From: Neonectria sp. B-13
Taxonomy: Eukaryota > Ascomycota > Sordariomycetes > Hypocreales > Nectriaceae
Reading direction: 5' to 3'
DNA: 64,000 nt
NCBI GenBank assembly: GCA_002682825.1
Contig: NOKP01000005.1
Span: forward strand, 620,001 to 684,000
Shown here: positions 54,201 through 64,000 of the stretch, one piece after another
Position numbering within the stretch: position 1 is the first letter of the stretch
Layout of the letters: every line of letters starts with the position of its first letter
Position numbers and translations under genes: made by a program
Notes under the pieces: model-generated
Seen by the model: only the letters and a program-made list of their open reading frames with translations
Told to the model about the DNA's origin: nothing
Databases searched by the model: none

Positions 54201-54601
54201 CGGAGACCATCACTATTGGCACGGAAACGGGCAAGATGTCCCTTGTTATGTCTTGGACCGAAACCATCACCCAGGAGATGATGCGTCTCACCAATTGGCC
54301 GATTCAGTCTCTCAAGCACGATGACTTCACCCAGTACTTCCTGGACCGCAAGGCCCTGGATGACTGCAAGCCTAAGCTGTCATATGCCTTTTCTGATAAC
54401 GGCTCATCGATCAAGTCTGTAACAGTGACTGCTACTGGCAACTCGTGCAGTGTTCCTATCCCGGTTACCATCCCCTCTGGCACTGTCACCTCGCAGGGAA
54501 CTGTTAAGGAGGATCAGGTTGGCACGGAGCCCCCAATCCAATGGGTTACCCTAAGCGGTACACCCGTGACGCTTACGCTTGGAAACGCCATTGCCTTTTA
54601 G
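51299..54601 (+). CDS. Agd3-like secreted polysaccharide deacetylase (CE18 type, 1063 aa)
   Basis: The exons are 51299-52805, 52862-52958 and 53014-54601; introns are 56 and 55 nt. The start chosen gives a signal peptide (MRGLGLVVAALGVLSHLGDA). Residues about 30-190 form a beta-rich module (NGDFSKGLSGFETQGDVHV). Next is a low-complexity Ser/Thr stretch of about 200 residues built on TSSSxTTSSS units. The catalytic part starts at DSTILIIASDDYLASSG (about 399) and has the CE18 marks VHLSCQIDDMQLSTGLYYP (Asp-Asp, about 628) and HVSHTFTHLEL (His pair, about 763), the metal site of Agd3. Agd3 deacetylates galactosaminogalactan, a fungal adhesive exopolymer. The other genes of that pathway are not in this window, so the substrate may be the same polymer or another. 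Confidence 0.9.
51890..52490 (+). repeat. Ser/Thr-coding minisatellite inside the deacetylase gene
   Basis: Units of 15-30 bp of the type ACTAGCAGCTCTG follow one another and encode (T/S)SSS blocks. It is the sort of tract that changes in copy number between strains. It also produces a spurious Leu-rich frame on the other strand. Confidence 0.85.
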
Positions 54602-55346
54602 GATGCCTGTTGTACATGGCTTGGCCTTATTTAATATACAATTAAGTAAGATAATAGATAATTAGTACCACCATACTTTCCAAGAATCTCTTCTTCCGAT
54701 TGAGAATATGTGATCTTGTGTCGAGCACCGGCACAAGAGGATTGCATTTAAAAGCATAATTACGCGTTCTTTTGTAGGACTGACTATTTCAACATCTAGC
54801 TACCATAATATGGAGCATGCAACCTTGAAAGTACACGGTGGTACATACAGTCAGCCTGATGTGCCAGGTCAGTGACTGGCTCAAGTCCACCATTATCCTG
54901 TTGAAATCACTGCAAGTTGAACATGTTCCAGTTCCCAGACTAACGTAGGAGCAAAGACTTGGAATGTCACGCTATCCGTGGTTCTGTACGCAGTGATTGT
55001 GCTAGAGCAAGTCATGTGATACGCTCGCTACCTTTACAGGAGTTATCCAGTCCCAAGATGGCCCGTTATTCCGGTTCTGCCCGTGTTGACCGCTCTCTCT
55101 TGGGGGTACTTGGAGGAAGTCTCGATGCATCTATCCGACTATGATTAGCTCAGCTTCGAAGTGCAAATGCCCCTCTCGGATTACGCAAGCAATACGAAGC
55201 ATTGGCTAAGCGCGCGGCATGACAAATCAGGCGAGCCATATAACTGTGAGCACGAGCACACCCTTTACGTTCACTCATCGCAACCTTGCTTAGTACAAGT
55301 GATCGTCAGCCTGAAACACTACTCACGATATCACACCTAGTTCATC
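54602..55346. other. Gene-free spacer
   Basis: AT-rich on the left. It contains the promoter of the DOPA-dioxygenase-like gene; nothing else can be supported. Confidence 0.5.
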
Positions 55347-55981
55347 ATGTCGGCTAGTACCTATCCCTCTCCACTCGCCGGGTACGAAAACGCGCCGCCT
55401 TTGCCCGACGAGAAGGCTGAAGATGGCAAGAGCTATGTGAACCCACCGGCGGATAAGCTGAGCGAAGCCTACGAGAAGTTTACTCCCCCGCTCGACCGGG
55501 GTAGACAGGGCGGTTTGTGAGTTATTCTTATACCGCAAAGCCTTGGGGTATAGAGGTTGATTGTCCATCTCTAGCGACGTTCATATCTACTACTTTCAGA
55601 CGAATGCAGAACAGTCAAAGTATGCCAATGAACTCTGGCAACGTATTCGGCGAGAATGTATGTTTACACACAGCTCCCTTGGGTCAAGTTGACTTATCAT
55701 GAATAGTCCCGGAATTGCGGATCTACAGGTTCTGGGATCGACCCATTGGGCCCCATCCTGTCGCCATGTTTGAAGTCAACCTTTTTACTCCAGCACAATT
55801 TGGCGCTTTCATCTCATGGCTCGCCATCTGGCGTGGACCTCTTTCCGTCCTTATTCACCCTAATGTCGTTCCAAAAGAGGGCGAGGACCCTTCCGCAGTT
55901 GCCAAGAAAGACCATACGGAGAGGGCAATCTGGATGGGCGAGAGACTCCCGTTGGACTTGAGCCTTTTTGGTCAGCATTGA
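55347..55981 (+). CDS. DOPA 4,5-dioxygenase family protein (175 aa)
   Basis: The exons are 55347-55516, 55575-55657 and 55707-55981; introns are 58 and 49 nt and restore FDVHIYYFQT and IRREFPELRIYRFW. Family marks are the first metal-binding block DVHIYYFQ (His), IGPHPVAMFEVNLF (His), and VLIHPNV (His). The family (PF08883-type) includes the Amanita enzyme that opens the ring of DOPA for betalain-like pigments, but most ascomycete members have unknown substrates. No targeting signal. The frame without splicing would stop or run into a non-matching tail, so the three-exon model is firm. Confidence 0.9.
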
Positions 55982-56324
55982 GGCTATATAACGGATCAAG
56001 TCAGCTAATAGTATTCCGGCTGTTAAATGAACTAGTTTCTTTATCCAATAAATACAAGTAGTATGTGTATAAGTAATTAAAGAATTTACATAAGAAAGGT
56101 AAAGGTTATATGTGGCTCTATAGTAAAGTAAGCTAGGTAGCGTTTTATAAAGTTAACCAATTATATGTTGAAATGCAGTCTGTACCATGTACTTGACTGG
56201 TGGTCAGTATTCGCATAGATGAATCTCTAATCGAAGTCAAGAATAGGCTATATTCTGCTGGCCAAACTATCGCAAGAGAACTGTATATAGTAGACCAAGG
56301 CCACGAGGGATGTTGTATGAGTTA
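55982..56324. other. Convergent AT-rich spacer
   Basis: This is the shared 3' flank of the DOPA-dioxygenase-like and FAD oxidoreductase genes. No gene is seen. Confidence 0.6.
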
Positions 56325-57716
56325 TCAATGAATAAAACTCTGCGGGATGTGCTTGACCTGCGGGAGATCCGCATGGAACTTTTTCCACATTTCAGCTGCG
56401 CCAAGATCCTCATCCGGTTTCTTTTTCGTAATTTCCAGTAGTTCGTAGGCACCGTTCTGTATGTACATGATCTCACCTTTCTAGTAGTCATAGGTGAGCA
56501 GCTAGCAATGAAATGGAAGTCTTTGCACATACCGTTCCCATCGTGAGTTGTATTGCCCCTTCGAATGGTAAGGGGCTGTAGTCTTTTAATCTCCGTTGAT
56601 TTCCGATCAAGCGGAGAATGTTGTTCAAGACCACCTCGCCCTGTACCATGCCAGCTCGACCTTGTTTCGGGCCCCCAGTCTTGGCGACATCACCGAGGGC
56701 GAATATGTTGCCCTTGGGGGATGGCAAAGCATCCACCTGGAGGGTCGGCTTGACAAGAATCTCGCCGTTTGGAGCAATGCTTCTCGGTGTATACGAAGCG
56801 AGCAGATCTGAATTCGGACGTGAACCAGTGCACGGGATCTGGCGCGACATTAGCGACAAAGGCAGATTGAGCCATAGGTAGGCGAATACACGTACCATGA
56901 TGTCCCAAACCCTCATTTCGCCGGTGGAGAGAATCATTTGTGTCTCATCGGTGATTCTCCCTGCTTGAGCTGGCAAGACTGGTCGTTCTCCGAAAACAAC
57001 ATCAATTTCCATCTCATGTAGAGCATCAAGCACAAAAGCATGCAGCTTCGGTCCAAAACGTGGCAGTAGTTGAGTTGTTGAATGCACGAGTGACAGCTTC
57101 TTGTCTGGATACTTGGCCCGCATCTCAGTCACCAATTCGATGCCTGCTGCACCACCACCGACAACCGCGATCCGCTCGGCCTTTTGGATGCGCTGCTGGA
57201 ACATTCGGAGCTCTGCAATGGCCTCGTCCCAGGTCGAGGACTGTAGTCTTGTTGGAGGCGGCTGTGTCGCTCCTGTAGCAAGAACCAGGTAGTCGTATTT
57301 GAGCTGACAGCCGCCAGCGAGGTTGACGTGCGACTCAGTGACGCTGAGCGCCACGTCCTGGATGTGTTGGAAGACGCCGTCTGGTGCACCAGCAGATAGA
57401 TGGTCATAGGGGATCAAAGCCCGGGTCTCGCGACCGGAGAAGACGGCATTTCGAGGGAATGCAAAGGTGTAGTGCATGTGAGAGTTCCTCTCTATGAGCA
57501 CCACCCGATGACCCGTCGGCAGCGTATGGGCAAGGCGCTGGGCGAGATGCGATCCCGCAAAAGACCCTCCCACGACCACGACGTTCCGCGAGTTTAGCGA
57601 CGAGCGATAAGTGTGCCGATGGATGACAGAGCTTAGTCGCTGAATGGGTTGCCGTGCCAGGAACTTAGCGAATGTATAGTAGAAATTGATATACAGCTTC
57701 GCCTTTTGCATGTCCA
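56325..57716 (-). CDS. FSP1/AIF-like FAD-dependent oxidoreductase (about 427 aa)
   Basis: The exons in coding order are 57716-56895, 56838-56533 and 56480-56325; introns are 56 and 52 nt. The FAD motif is VVVVGGSFAGSHLAQRLA (about residues 43-60), the NAD(P) motif RIAVVGGGAAGIELVTEM (about 160-177), and the second FAD motif GNIFALGDVAKTGG (late). That order is the pyridine-nucleotide-disulfide-oxidoreductase fold of the AIF/AMID (FSP1) branch. FSP1-type enzymes reduce quinones at membranes. The start is set at MDMQKAK; an upstream in-frame ATG at 57768 would add 17 residues. The N-terminus (KLYINFYYTFAKFLARQP) is hydrophobic-basic and could attach to a membrane. It is divergent from the delta-8 desaturase gene. 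Confidence 0.88.
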
Positions 57717-58173
57717 TATTGCTTAGATTTGCGTGAATGAGAACGGGACGATGAAGACCAGGGGACAAATTAATAATCGGAGAAGATAAATACTCGGAAG
57801 CTTCGGGCCAAACCCCATTTAATCAGTCCCCAGCTGCTCAATGTTGACAGTGAATCTTTTGCTTCCTTAGACTATAGACCGAACGCACCGGAGTTAAGAG
57901 TGCTCGGCCTATTGAGTTGTCGCCGGTTCTGTTGAATTCACCGAGAGACACTGCCTTGGTGCTTGCTCCACTCGACATGCAGTGGGATTTATCAGGCACC
58001 AGCATATGCCCTTCGCTCCAAGTTTATTGCTTTGGACACCCCAACATACGCCTCTGGAACATTCACCTGTGCACAATCACTGTATTTCAGTGCTCGAATC
58101 GGATTGTCCTCTGCTTGTTTCCAGCCTAGACAAGGCCCTGGATTCACTGATGGTGTCGCAACCTACCACCAAG
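57717..58173. promoter_or_regulatory. Divergent promoter region between the oxidoreductase and desaturase genes
   Basis: There are 457 bp between the two chosen start codons. Frames extend into it in both directions, so the exact starts, and thus the length, carry some doubt. Confidence 0.4.
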
Positions 58174-59875
58174 ATGCCTAAGACCAGGAACTTCCCGCTC
58201 CTTTCGCGCCGCGAGGTTGAGGTCATGATCTCCAAGAGGCAACAAATCATTATCGTCGATCAGTACGTCCTCAAGGTGGACGGTTGGCTTCAATACCATC
58301 CTGGCGGCGACAAGACCATCCAACACATGATTGGACGCGATGCTACCGATGAGGTTACTGTGTACGTTTCTCTCTCATTCTCCTTACCAAGGTTTCAGCT
58401 ATACCTGACTTCCCGCCAGACTTCATGCTGCCGAAACTAAGGTACGGATGATGCGATATCGAATTGGGAGGATAAAAGGCCACTGGAAGAACTTCTTGCC
58501 CCCCATTCAAGGTGGCCATTTCCGAGACTTGGAAGAGGGGGATAAGGAAGCTGAAGAAGCATCTTCCTCCAGTGAAACCAGCTTTCGCGAATATTCGCCC
58601 GTTTTCGACACAGAACACAATATCCGGCATCGTCGCTACGAAGCCCTATCATCCTCGACCTCCACCTCGACTACCTCAACAATGGAAGATGAAAACCTAG
58701 AAATGAAAACCCCAAACGGCTTCCTCGACGCGCAAACGAGAAGGGAAATTCTCCTAGATCTCGACAAGTATCCCTCCCTAGACGACCACACGCAGTACGG
58801 GATCGTGCAAAAGTACCGTCTATTGGACGCGACGATAAAGGCCGAAGGGCTGTACAAGTGCAATTACACATCCTATGCCATTGAGATCAGTCGGTACCTC
58901 GCGCTGCTGTCAGGAATGCTGTTGTTCTTGAATATAGGATGGTACGTCTCCAGTGCCATTTGTCTCGGTATTCTTTGGCAGCAATTGGTCTTCACTGTGC
59001 ACGACGCCGGTCATATGGGCATCACTCACAATTTGCACATCGACTCCTGTATTGGCATCTTCATTGCCGACTTCATAGGTGGTCTTTCAATGGGATGGTG
59101 GAAGCGCAACCACAACGTTCACCATATCGTTACGAATCACCCCGAGCATGACCCGGATATCGAGCATATGCCCTTCCTCGCCATCTCTCACCGCCTCCTT
59201 GGGAACCTATTTTCCACCTACTACGAGCGGTTGATGACCTATGATGCTTTCGCCAAGGTTCTGATAAGAGTCCAGCCCTATTCTTACTACCTTCTTATGC
59301 TCTTTGGCCGCTTTAACCTCTACTTTCTTTCGTGGGACCATCTAATCGCGAGACGCGGACCAAAAAAAGGGCCGGCTGCCTACCAGTGGTATCTTGAGCT
59401 AGCTGGCCAGGTCTTCTTCTGGGCCTGGTTCGGCTACGGTATCCTCTACAAGTCCATTCCCACTGCTTGGCCTCGCTTCTTCTTCGTCATCGTTAGTCAT
59501 ATGCTACAATCGCCATTGCATGTTCAGTTTACCCTGTCTCACTTCGCAATGAGCACCGCCGACCTCGGACCAAGCGAGTCATTCCCACAGAAGATGCTGC
59601 GCACGACAATGGATATAGATTGCCCAACCTGGCTCGACTTTTTACATGGGGGCCTGCAATTCCAAGCCATCCATCACTTATACCCCCGTATGCCGCGACA
59701 CAACTTGCGGCGTGCCCAGAAACTGGTGCAGGAGTTCTGCGCTGAGGTTAGTATTCCTTACGCCCTGTATGGATTTGTCGATAGCAATAAGGAGGTCGTG
59801 GGTAGGCTCGCAGAAGTATCCCGGCAGGCGGCCATCTTGGCTGAATGTCAGAAGGTTGTGGCCAAGCAATGCTGA
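58174..59875 (+). CDS. Sphingolipid delta-8 desaturase with N-terminal cytochrome b5 domain (547 aa)
   Basis: The exons are 58174-58361 and 58420-59875 (58-nt intron). The cytochrome b5 part has KVDGWLQYHPGGDKTI (heme His in HPGG) and, joined over the intron, DATDEVTVLHAAET with the second heme His. The desaturase part has the three His boxes HDAGH (about 256), NVHHIV (about 295) and QFQAIHHLYPR (about 478, with Gln in place of the first His, typical of front-end desaturases). Four membrane segments are visible, for example YLALLSGMLLFLNIGWYVSS. It puts the delta-8 double bond into the long-chain base of glucosylceramides in the ER. The start at MPKTRNFPLLSRREVE matches the family; ATG at 58150 is an alternative. 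Confidence 0.93.
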
Positions 59876-60969
59876 GTTAAATCGACTGTCCTTAGGCAGT
59901 CGAGGTAATGGAGGGTGGCAGCTAGATGTACACACCATGCTAAGGCGAATCCCAAACGATTCGCTCCCATGTTAGCCACTGCCCGTGAACAAGCAAGTTA
60001 GCATGCCTGTCACATACCACAGTGTTACAGTAATTGAGTATTTGACATTTAGTGAATATGGAGCCTAATCATCTGCTAACATCATAATGTCAAAGCGAAG
60101 TGAGTGGCCCATCACAATATTGCGTAAGCTGCATCTTGGCGCAAGGCAGGCGAAGAAAAACCACGCCGTGCAGGGTCATACAGCACCTCTCTGTGATCTT
60201 TCCCCTCATTTCCCCTCGAGGCTCTCATCCTTCGCCGTTGTCTGTCGATCGGAGCTCTAGTTTAATTAGAGAAGCTTATTCTAGTAGGTTGGCCACCAGA
60301 GCACCGTTGTTCGTGCTCATATAAATGCCCATGGGCTTCTGATAGGTACCCGACGGACATGAAACTAAGTCAGCAAGCCTGGACCTCGCTCGTAATCCTT
60401 TCATCCTGTATTTCAGACCTGGGATAGAAGAGTATCCCCTCAAAGTATATGCATCCAGCCTGCTGTTAAGCCCGACAAACAGCCTGGTTCGACAGCGGTT
60501 CCAGAACTGTGCGCCAACGTTCATAATCATTAGCCCGAAGTCAAGACAGAATGGCTTACTTTTTTCGTACTGTTTAATCATTTCATCTGAGCTCTGAGTT
60601 GGACTAATGAGTTGTGTAGTCCACAGCCACAGCTACGTTGAGGAACTTACTCATGTCAGATACGCAACAAGCAAGTAAACTAAATTTCCAGGTCACGCTA
60701 TGCATCTTTAAGAAACAGGTGCAAAGTCATCAATGGGATGGGCAAACAGTGATATTCTCTGTTATCGAAATAGGTTGTAAATAACACGAGTAGAATCAAA
60801 TTTCAATACCCCGTGTCTTGAATCACCTTTCTTAACATCAGTAGGTCCCGATTGAACAGTAAGATATATAGCCAATGCATTAGAGCTGATATCCCATAAG
60901 TTGGTCCCTGAAGAAGCCTTAATTCTGGCTTGGAGTATATCGTCCCTTTACCTCCCAAGTCATTCCACC
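59876..60969. other. Convergent gene-free spacer
   Basis: About 1.1 kb with no supported gene; a 101-codon minus-strand frame (60276-60581) has no recognisable content. Confidence 0.55.
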
Positions 60970-62421
60970 TTACTTAGATGAGATAGTATCCGTCTGATGT
61001 TCTGGGTCGATCGAGGCGCGCTCAACGGGGTCGACTGAAGTGTGTTGAGCGGTACCAAGTTTCTTGATGGAGAGCCACGCAGGAAACAGCGAGAGACCCC
61101 AGAGGCTAAAGTTCAAGTAAGGATTTCCCACAGTGGCAAAGATGGGGACGGCGCCGAGTCCGTAACTGAGAGCCTGCCAGCCCGACTCAGTTGCTCGCAG
61201 CAGAGCAGATAGGCGGACTGTCTCCTGGGGGCTCTTCGAGATCTGTGCGATAAGGAAAAAGGCGAAGTTGTAGTTGAGTTGGAAGCCCGAGACCAGGAAG
61301 ACAAAAACACCGAAGGCGCGGCCGAAACCCGGGTCGCTCCAGTCGTAGACGGGCTGGGTTCGTTTGAACTCGGTCACGTTGATAGTGAGCCATATCCACC
61401 ACGCTCCCTGCAGGGTCATGATGACCGCAAAGGCCCAGCGGGCTCGTTTCTTCAGGGCGATTTGGTTCTGATCCAGCCACACACCCAGAAGGTTTCCGGC
61501 GACGACAGCAACGATGCCCGAGACGAAAGACCCAAGGGCTCTCGCACGAACGCTGAACCAAAGGGCAATGTATGTGAAGAAGATGGATTCCGAGTAAACA
61601 CCCTGTCCGATCCAGAGAACCAACAGCAGGAACTCGACTCTCAAGAAGGTCCGTGTCGTAGCTTTAAACTCCTTCCAAGGGTTGTCGAAGATGGAGAGGT
61701 CGACCGGCTTGCCGTCGCTACGCTGCACTTTGGACGGACGGTTGAGCAGGAGTGCCGCAAACGGACCCAGGCATTGCAGGGCAATGAAGATGAGATAGAC
61801 CTTGTACGAGACCTTTCCAGCTTCGTTGCGGTCCGCGTTGAGGCCCAGGTTGATAGCACCACCGAGGATCTGTCCGAGTCGGGTCCACGAGAGCCAGTAG
61901 GCTACCAGCTTGCCCCTGTTCTTGGGCTCAGGATATCCGATGGCGATGGCCGCCTCCGCAGCCCAAAAGATACCGGCCGAGACACCGCAGCAAGCCGCAC
62001 CGAAGATGACGAGCCACTCAACTCCGTAGCGGTTGTTCAGGTAGAGACCGGCGCTATAAGGTGCGAAGCCGATGGTACCAGCGATTAGGGCGCCCTTGAT
62101 ACCGATGTACTTGACGATACCGCTGGTGAACCAGCATGAAATGATCATGAGGACGAAAGTGAGGGCGTTTCCGGTGTTGACCAGGTATGGCTTCTGGGCT
62201 CCTCCGGCGCCGAGCGAGTTCATCGCTCCCCACAAGCCCGGTGCGGCAAAGCTGCACATGCCCAGAATGGTGGCATTGTAGAACGACGAGCGGTTCCACT
62301 TGACTGCTCGAGTGTTAGCAAGATTGTTTCAGCCGTTGGGATGAATACTCCGCTTACCAGATACCTTCTCGGTTGCCACAACACCCGTGTCGCCGGGGCC
62401 TTTCTCCTCGGATTCGGACAT
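60970..62421 (-). CDS. UNC93-like major facilitator membrane protein (465 aa)
   Basis: The exons are 62421-62358 and 62303-60970 (54-nt intron). The start exon is hydrophilic (MSESEEKGPGDTGVVATEK); splicing gives VSVKWNRSSFYNATILGMCS, the standard opening of fungal UNC93-like proteins. About eleven or twelve membrane segments follow, with the family motif GVSAGIFWAAEAAIAIGYPE and GKLVAYWLSWTRLGQILGGA between them. The C-terminal tail is hydrophilic. Such proteins (DUF895/UNC93 group of the MFS) are of unknown substrate in fungi; a role as transporter or regulator of ion channels is known only from animals. Confidence 0.92.
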
Positions 62422-63334
62422 TTTCCTTGGTGGCGGTGCAGATTTCTGTCCCTATGTCGATCCTTGACGATACCTGCAGATTCTACGTCTTTTCCCTGTA
62501 CCAGAGCAAGTCTAGTATATATATATATCAAACACCCTGGACTGCCGATTAGACGGTTGCACCAATGACACCACTGTACCCCGGCAATGAGGAATACTAC
62601 CCAAGACTTGCTAATCTCGGGGCAAACTGGAGAGCCCGTATTCTAAAGTCCCTAGCTCTGTGCGTCTACTTACGCGGCCGATTGCATCTAGATGTGCAAC
62701 GTGCAAAACCTGCATCAACTGCTGGAGCCTGCGGCATGCTCCGTGTAGCATCGGCCAACTCCTTATGAACGGCCAAGCGCTCCCCCGCAGTTCCGTGGCG
62801 CTGGGTATGGCGTTTCGTCTTGGCAGGCTCACGGCCTCTGTTGCGTGATACAGGCCCTTGGAGTCGCAAGCGCGCTAGTGTCTGCAAGGAGCTCTGCTCC
62901 GGCGCTGTAGATGTGCTGTGCCGTAAATCGGTCCGAAGCCCGGGGACGATGCGACATGTTGATAATCTCGCATGGTTGGAGTGTCTTGTGTTTTACAGTG
63001 TTCTTTGGGTCTTTTCCCAGCCAGTCGAGGTATCTCTCTCGTCGAAGCGTATAGTCCTAGTCCTATATCATCTCTGGCCCACCTCTCACTAGCAACAGAC
63101 GCCACCTTCTGCACTACTGATCCATGGCGACAATAGCTAGCAACACGATGCGGAGTCGCCATCATCCAGAATCCCGAGGACAAGACCTTTGCTGCTGATC
63201 GTGCCCGTTTCGAGGACTGCCGTGCGTCGTGTGCCAGATAAGCACTGCGCTATAGTTCCGCGGTAACCTCAAAATGCAAGCACCCCTAGCGCGGGCACTG
63301 ACAGACGCCTGGCTTATCTAGCGCACCACACCAG
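62422..63334. other. Gene-free spacer with weak coding traces
   Basis: No gene model can be built. A short run at about 63145-63235 on the plus strand reads GVAIIQNPEDKTFAADRARF followed by a stop; it looks coding but cannot be assigned to a family. Confidence 0.4.
62515..62528 (-). promoter_or_regulatory. TATA-type alternating AT tract of the UNC93-like gene
   Basis: An alternating T/A run of 14 bp lies about 94 bp upstream of the start codon. Confidence 0.45.
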
Positions 63335-63610
63335 GTCATCTTTGTCGGCGAACTTCTATCTAGACTACCTATCAAACAGCATAATCACGAGTTCTGCCCC
63401 TATTTAGCCGTTGCACTGGATGCACATCTGGCGAAGTACCGAGAAGAACTACTAGAAGTCTTGTGGAAAGGAAAACTAATTGCTGAGCACCGCCTCGACA
63501 GCTTTATCAAAAGCTCTTGTGCTGCTGGTCTTGCCTTTCACTCCAGAGTAGCTGTTTCATCGCTCATTAGTGGGCAGGTCAAGAGCAGCCAAGGGCAAAG
63601 GCCAATATAG
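63335..63610 (+). pseudogene. Open frame without start, probable gene remnant
   Basis: About 90 codons are open from just after an acceptor-like CCAG near 63333 to the TAG at 63608-63610. The text is coding-like (VALDAHLAKYREELLEVLWK, AEHRLDSFIKSSCAAGLAF), yet there is no ATG and no partner exon that I can find. Either the remnant of a decayed gene or the last exon of a gene whose front I could not read. I do not recognise the family. Confidence 0.3.
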
Positions 63611-63730
63611 GCTATCATTGTCCATTTGAATCAATTTCTTTTAATTGCTATGCCCCTTCAAGGAGAACCTACACCATGTGGAATTCGTGGCCATACACCG
63701 CTTCTTACTAGCTGTGCTGATGCCATCTAA

Positions 63731-64000
63731 TTATTGGCTTCTAGCCTCGGTCTCGGCATTCCACTTAAACTGAGCTCCTGGATGATCACTGCTCAACCTC
63801 CCATTCGGCGCAACGCCCTCCCCCAAGAAGATCTCCCGCGTCGTCTTGCCCTCAGCAGAAGAAGGGTCCCAAAACACTCCTCGAGCCTTGAGCTCCGGAA
63901 CAAGATACTCAGCGTGGTCCTCCAAATCCCCCGGTATGATGGCGTAGGAGAAGTTGAAACCATCGATATCCGTCTCATCAACCCACTTCTCCAGGATATC
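63731..64000 (-). CDS. C-terminal end of a flavin-dependent monooxygenase of the NtaA/SnaA/DszA type (partial)
   Basis: The gene runs off the right edge; 89 residues and the stop are present. VDETDIDGFNFSYAIIPGDL and DHAEYLVPELKARGVFWD are the usual last helices of this branch of the bacterial-luciferase-like (LLM) family, in which the protein binds FMNH2 and oxidises small organic substrates such as nitrilotriacetate or sulfur compounds. The substrate cannot be told from the end. Fungal copies commonly lie in accessory regions. Confidence 0.82.
   Translation of the reverse strand, partial: DILEKWVDETDIDGFNFSYAIIPGDLEDHAEYLVPELKARGVFWDPSSAEGKTTREIFLGEGVAPNGRLSSDHPGAQFKWNAETEARSQ

Noticed and set aside
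61279..62088. A 269-codon plus-strand frame
   Set aside because: It is the exact antisense of the UNC93-like gene and has no recognisable domain; codon bias of the real gene explains it.
1..64000. CRISPR arrays, rRNA genes, operons with ribosome-binding sites
   Set aside because: None was seen, and the gene structure (introns, single-gene transcription) is eukaryotic.

Overview
The window is nuclear DNA of a filamentous ascomycete (Pezizomycotina). A sordariomycete, possibly Hypocreales, fits best, but the sequence alone cannot name the species. The grounds are short introns (about 45-75 nt, GT...CTAAC...AG) that join reading frames exactly, typical ascomycete protein families (HeLo domain, DUF2985, PD-(D/E)XK nuclease-like, LaeA-like methyltransferase, ascomycete laccase with a C-terminal DSGI, Agd3-like deacetylase, sphingolipid delta-8 desaturase), monocistronic genes on both strands, and long gene-free spacers. 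I assembled the gene models by hand; almost all exon junctions keep frame.

Layout. 0-2 kb: a secreted protein of unknown function. 2.9-9.4 kb: a divergent pair, an active-looking Ser/Thr kinase fused to AIG2/GGCT-like and ankyrin regions, and a HeLo-domain protein with a degenerate (pseudo)kinase domain. This pair is the most striking part of the window, because HeLo plus pseudokinase is the layout of MLKL-type cell-death executors. 10.5-19.5 kb: an alginate-lyase-like secreted enzyme, a DUF2985 membrane protein with a 9-nt microexon, a sterol-glucosyltransferase-like enzyme, a short SDR-like protein and a dUTPase/dCTP-deaminase-like protein. 20.8-29.8 kb: laccase, a relic of a GH31 glucosidase, a small secreted SnoaL-like protein, a LaeA-like methyltransferase with ten introns and a PhyH-type dioxygenase. 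These look like accessory or secondary-metabolism genes, but no backbone synthase is present. 30.5-35.2 kb: an intronless GH20 hexosaminidase of bacterial look and a GT25 glycosyltransferase. 35.2-39.6 kb: a graveyard of fragments (Tc1/mariner transposase N-terminus, ABC-transporter nucleotide-binding domain with a stop codon, coiled-coil fragment). 39.8-48.5 kb: a PD-(D/E)XK nuclease-like protein, a convergent pectin pair (GH78 alpha-L-rhamnosidase and GH28 polygalacturonase), and an O-methyltransferase. 51.3-54.6 kb: an Agd3-like (CE18) polysaccharide deacetylase. 55.3-62.4 kb: a DOPA-dioxygenase-like protein, an FSP1/AIF-like FAD oxidoreductase, a delta-8 sphingolipid desaturase and an UNC93-like transporter. 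At the right edge is the 3' end of a flavin monooxygenase of the NtaA/SnaA/DszA type.

How the genes fit together. The secreted GH28 and non-secreted GH78 would act in sequence on pectin (backbone outside the cell, rhamnosides inside), and a palindromic pair of CreA-type sites lies before GH78. The kinase and HeLo-pseudokinase share a 781-bp promoter region and may form a signalling/execution pair. The methyltransferase, PhyH and SnoaL genes could be parts of a tailoring set. I found no rRNA, tRNA or CRISPR array.
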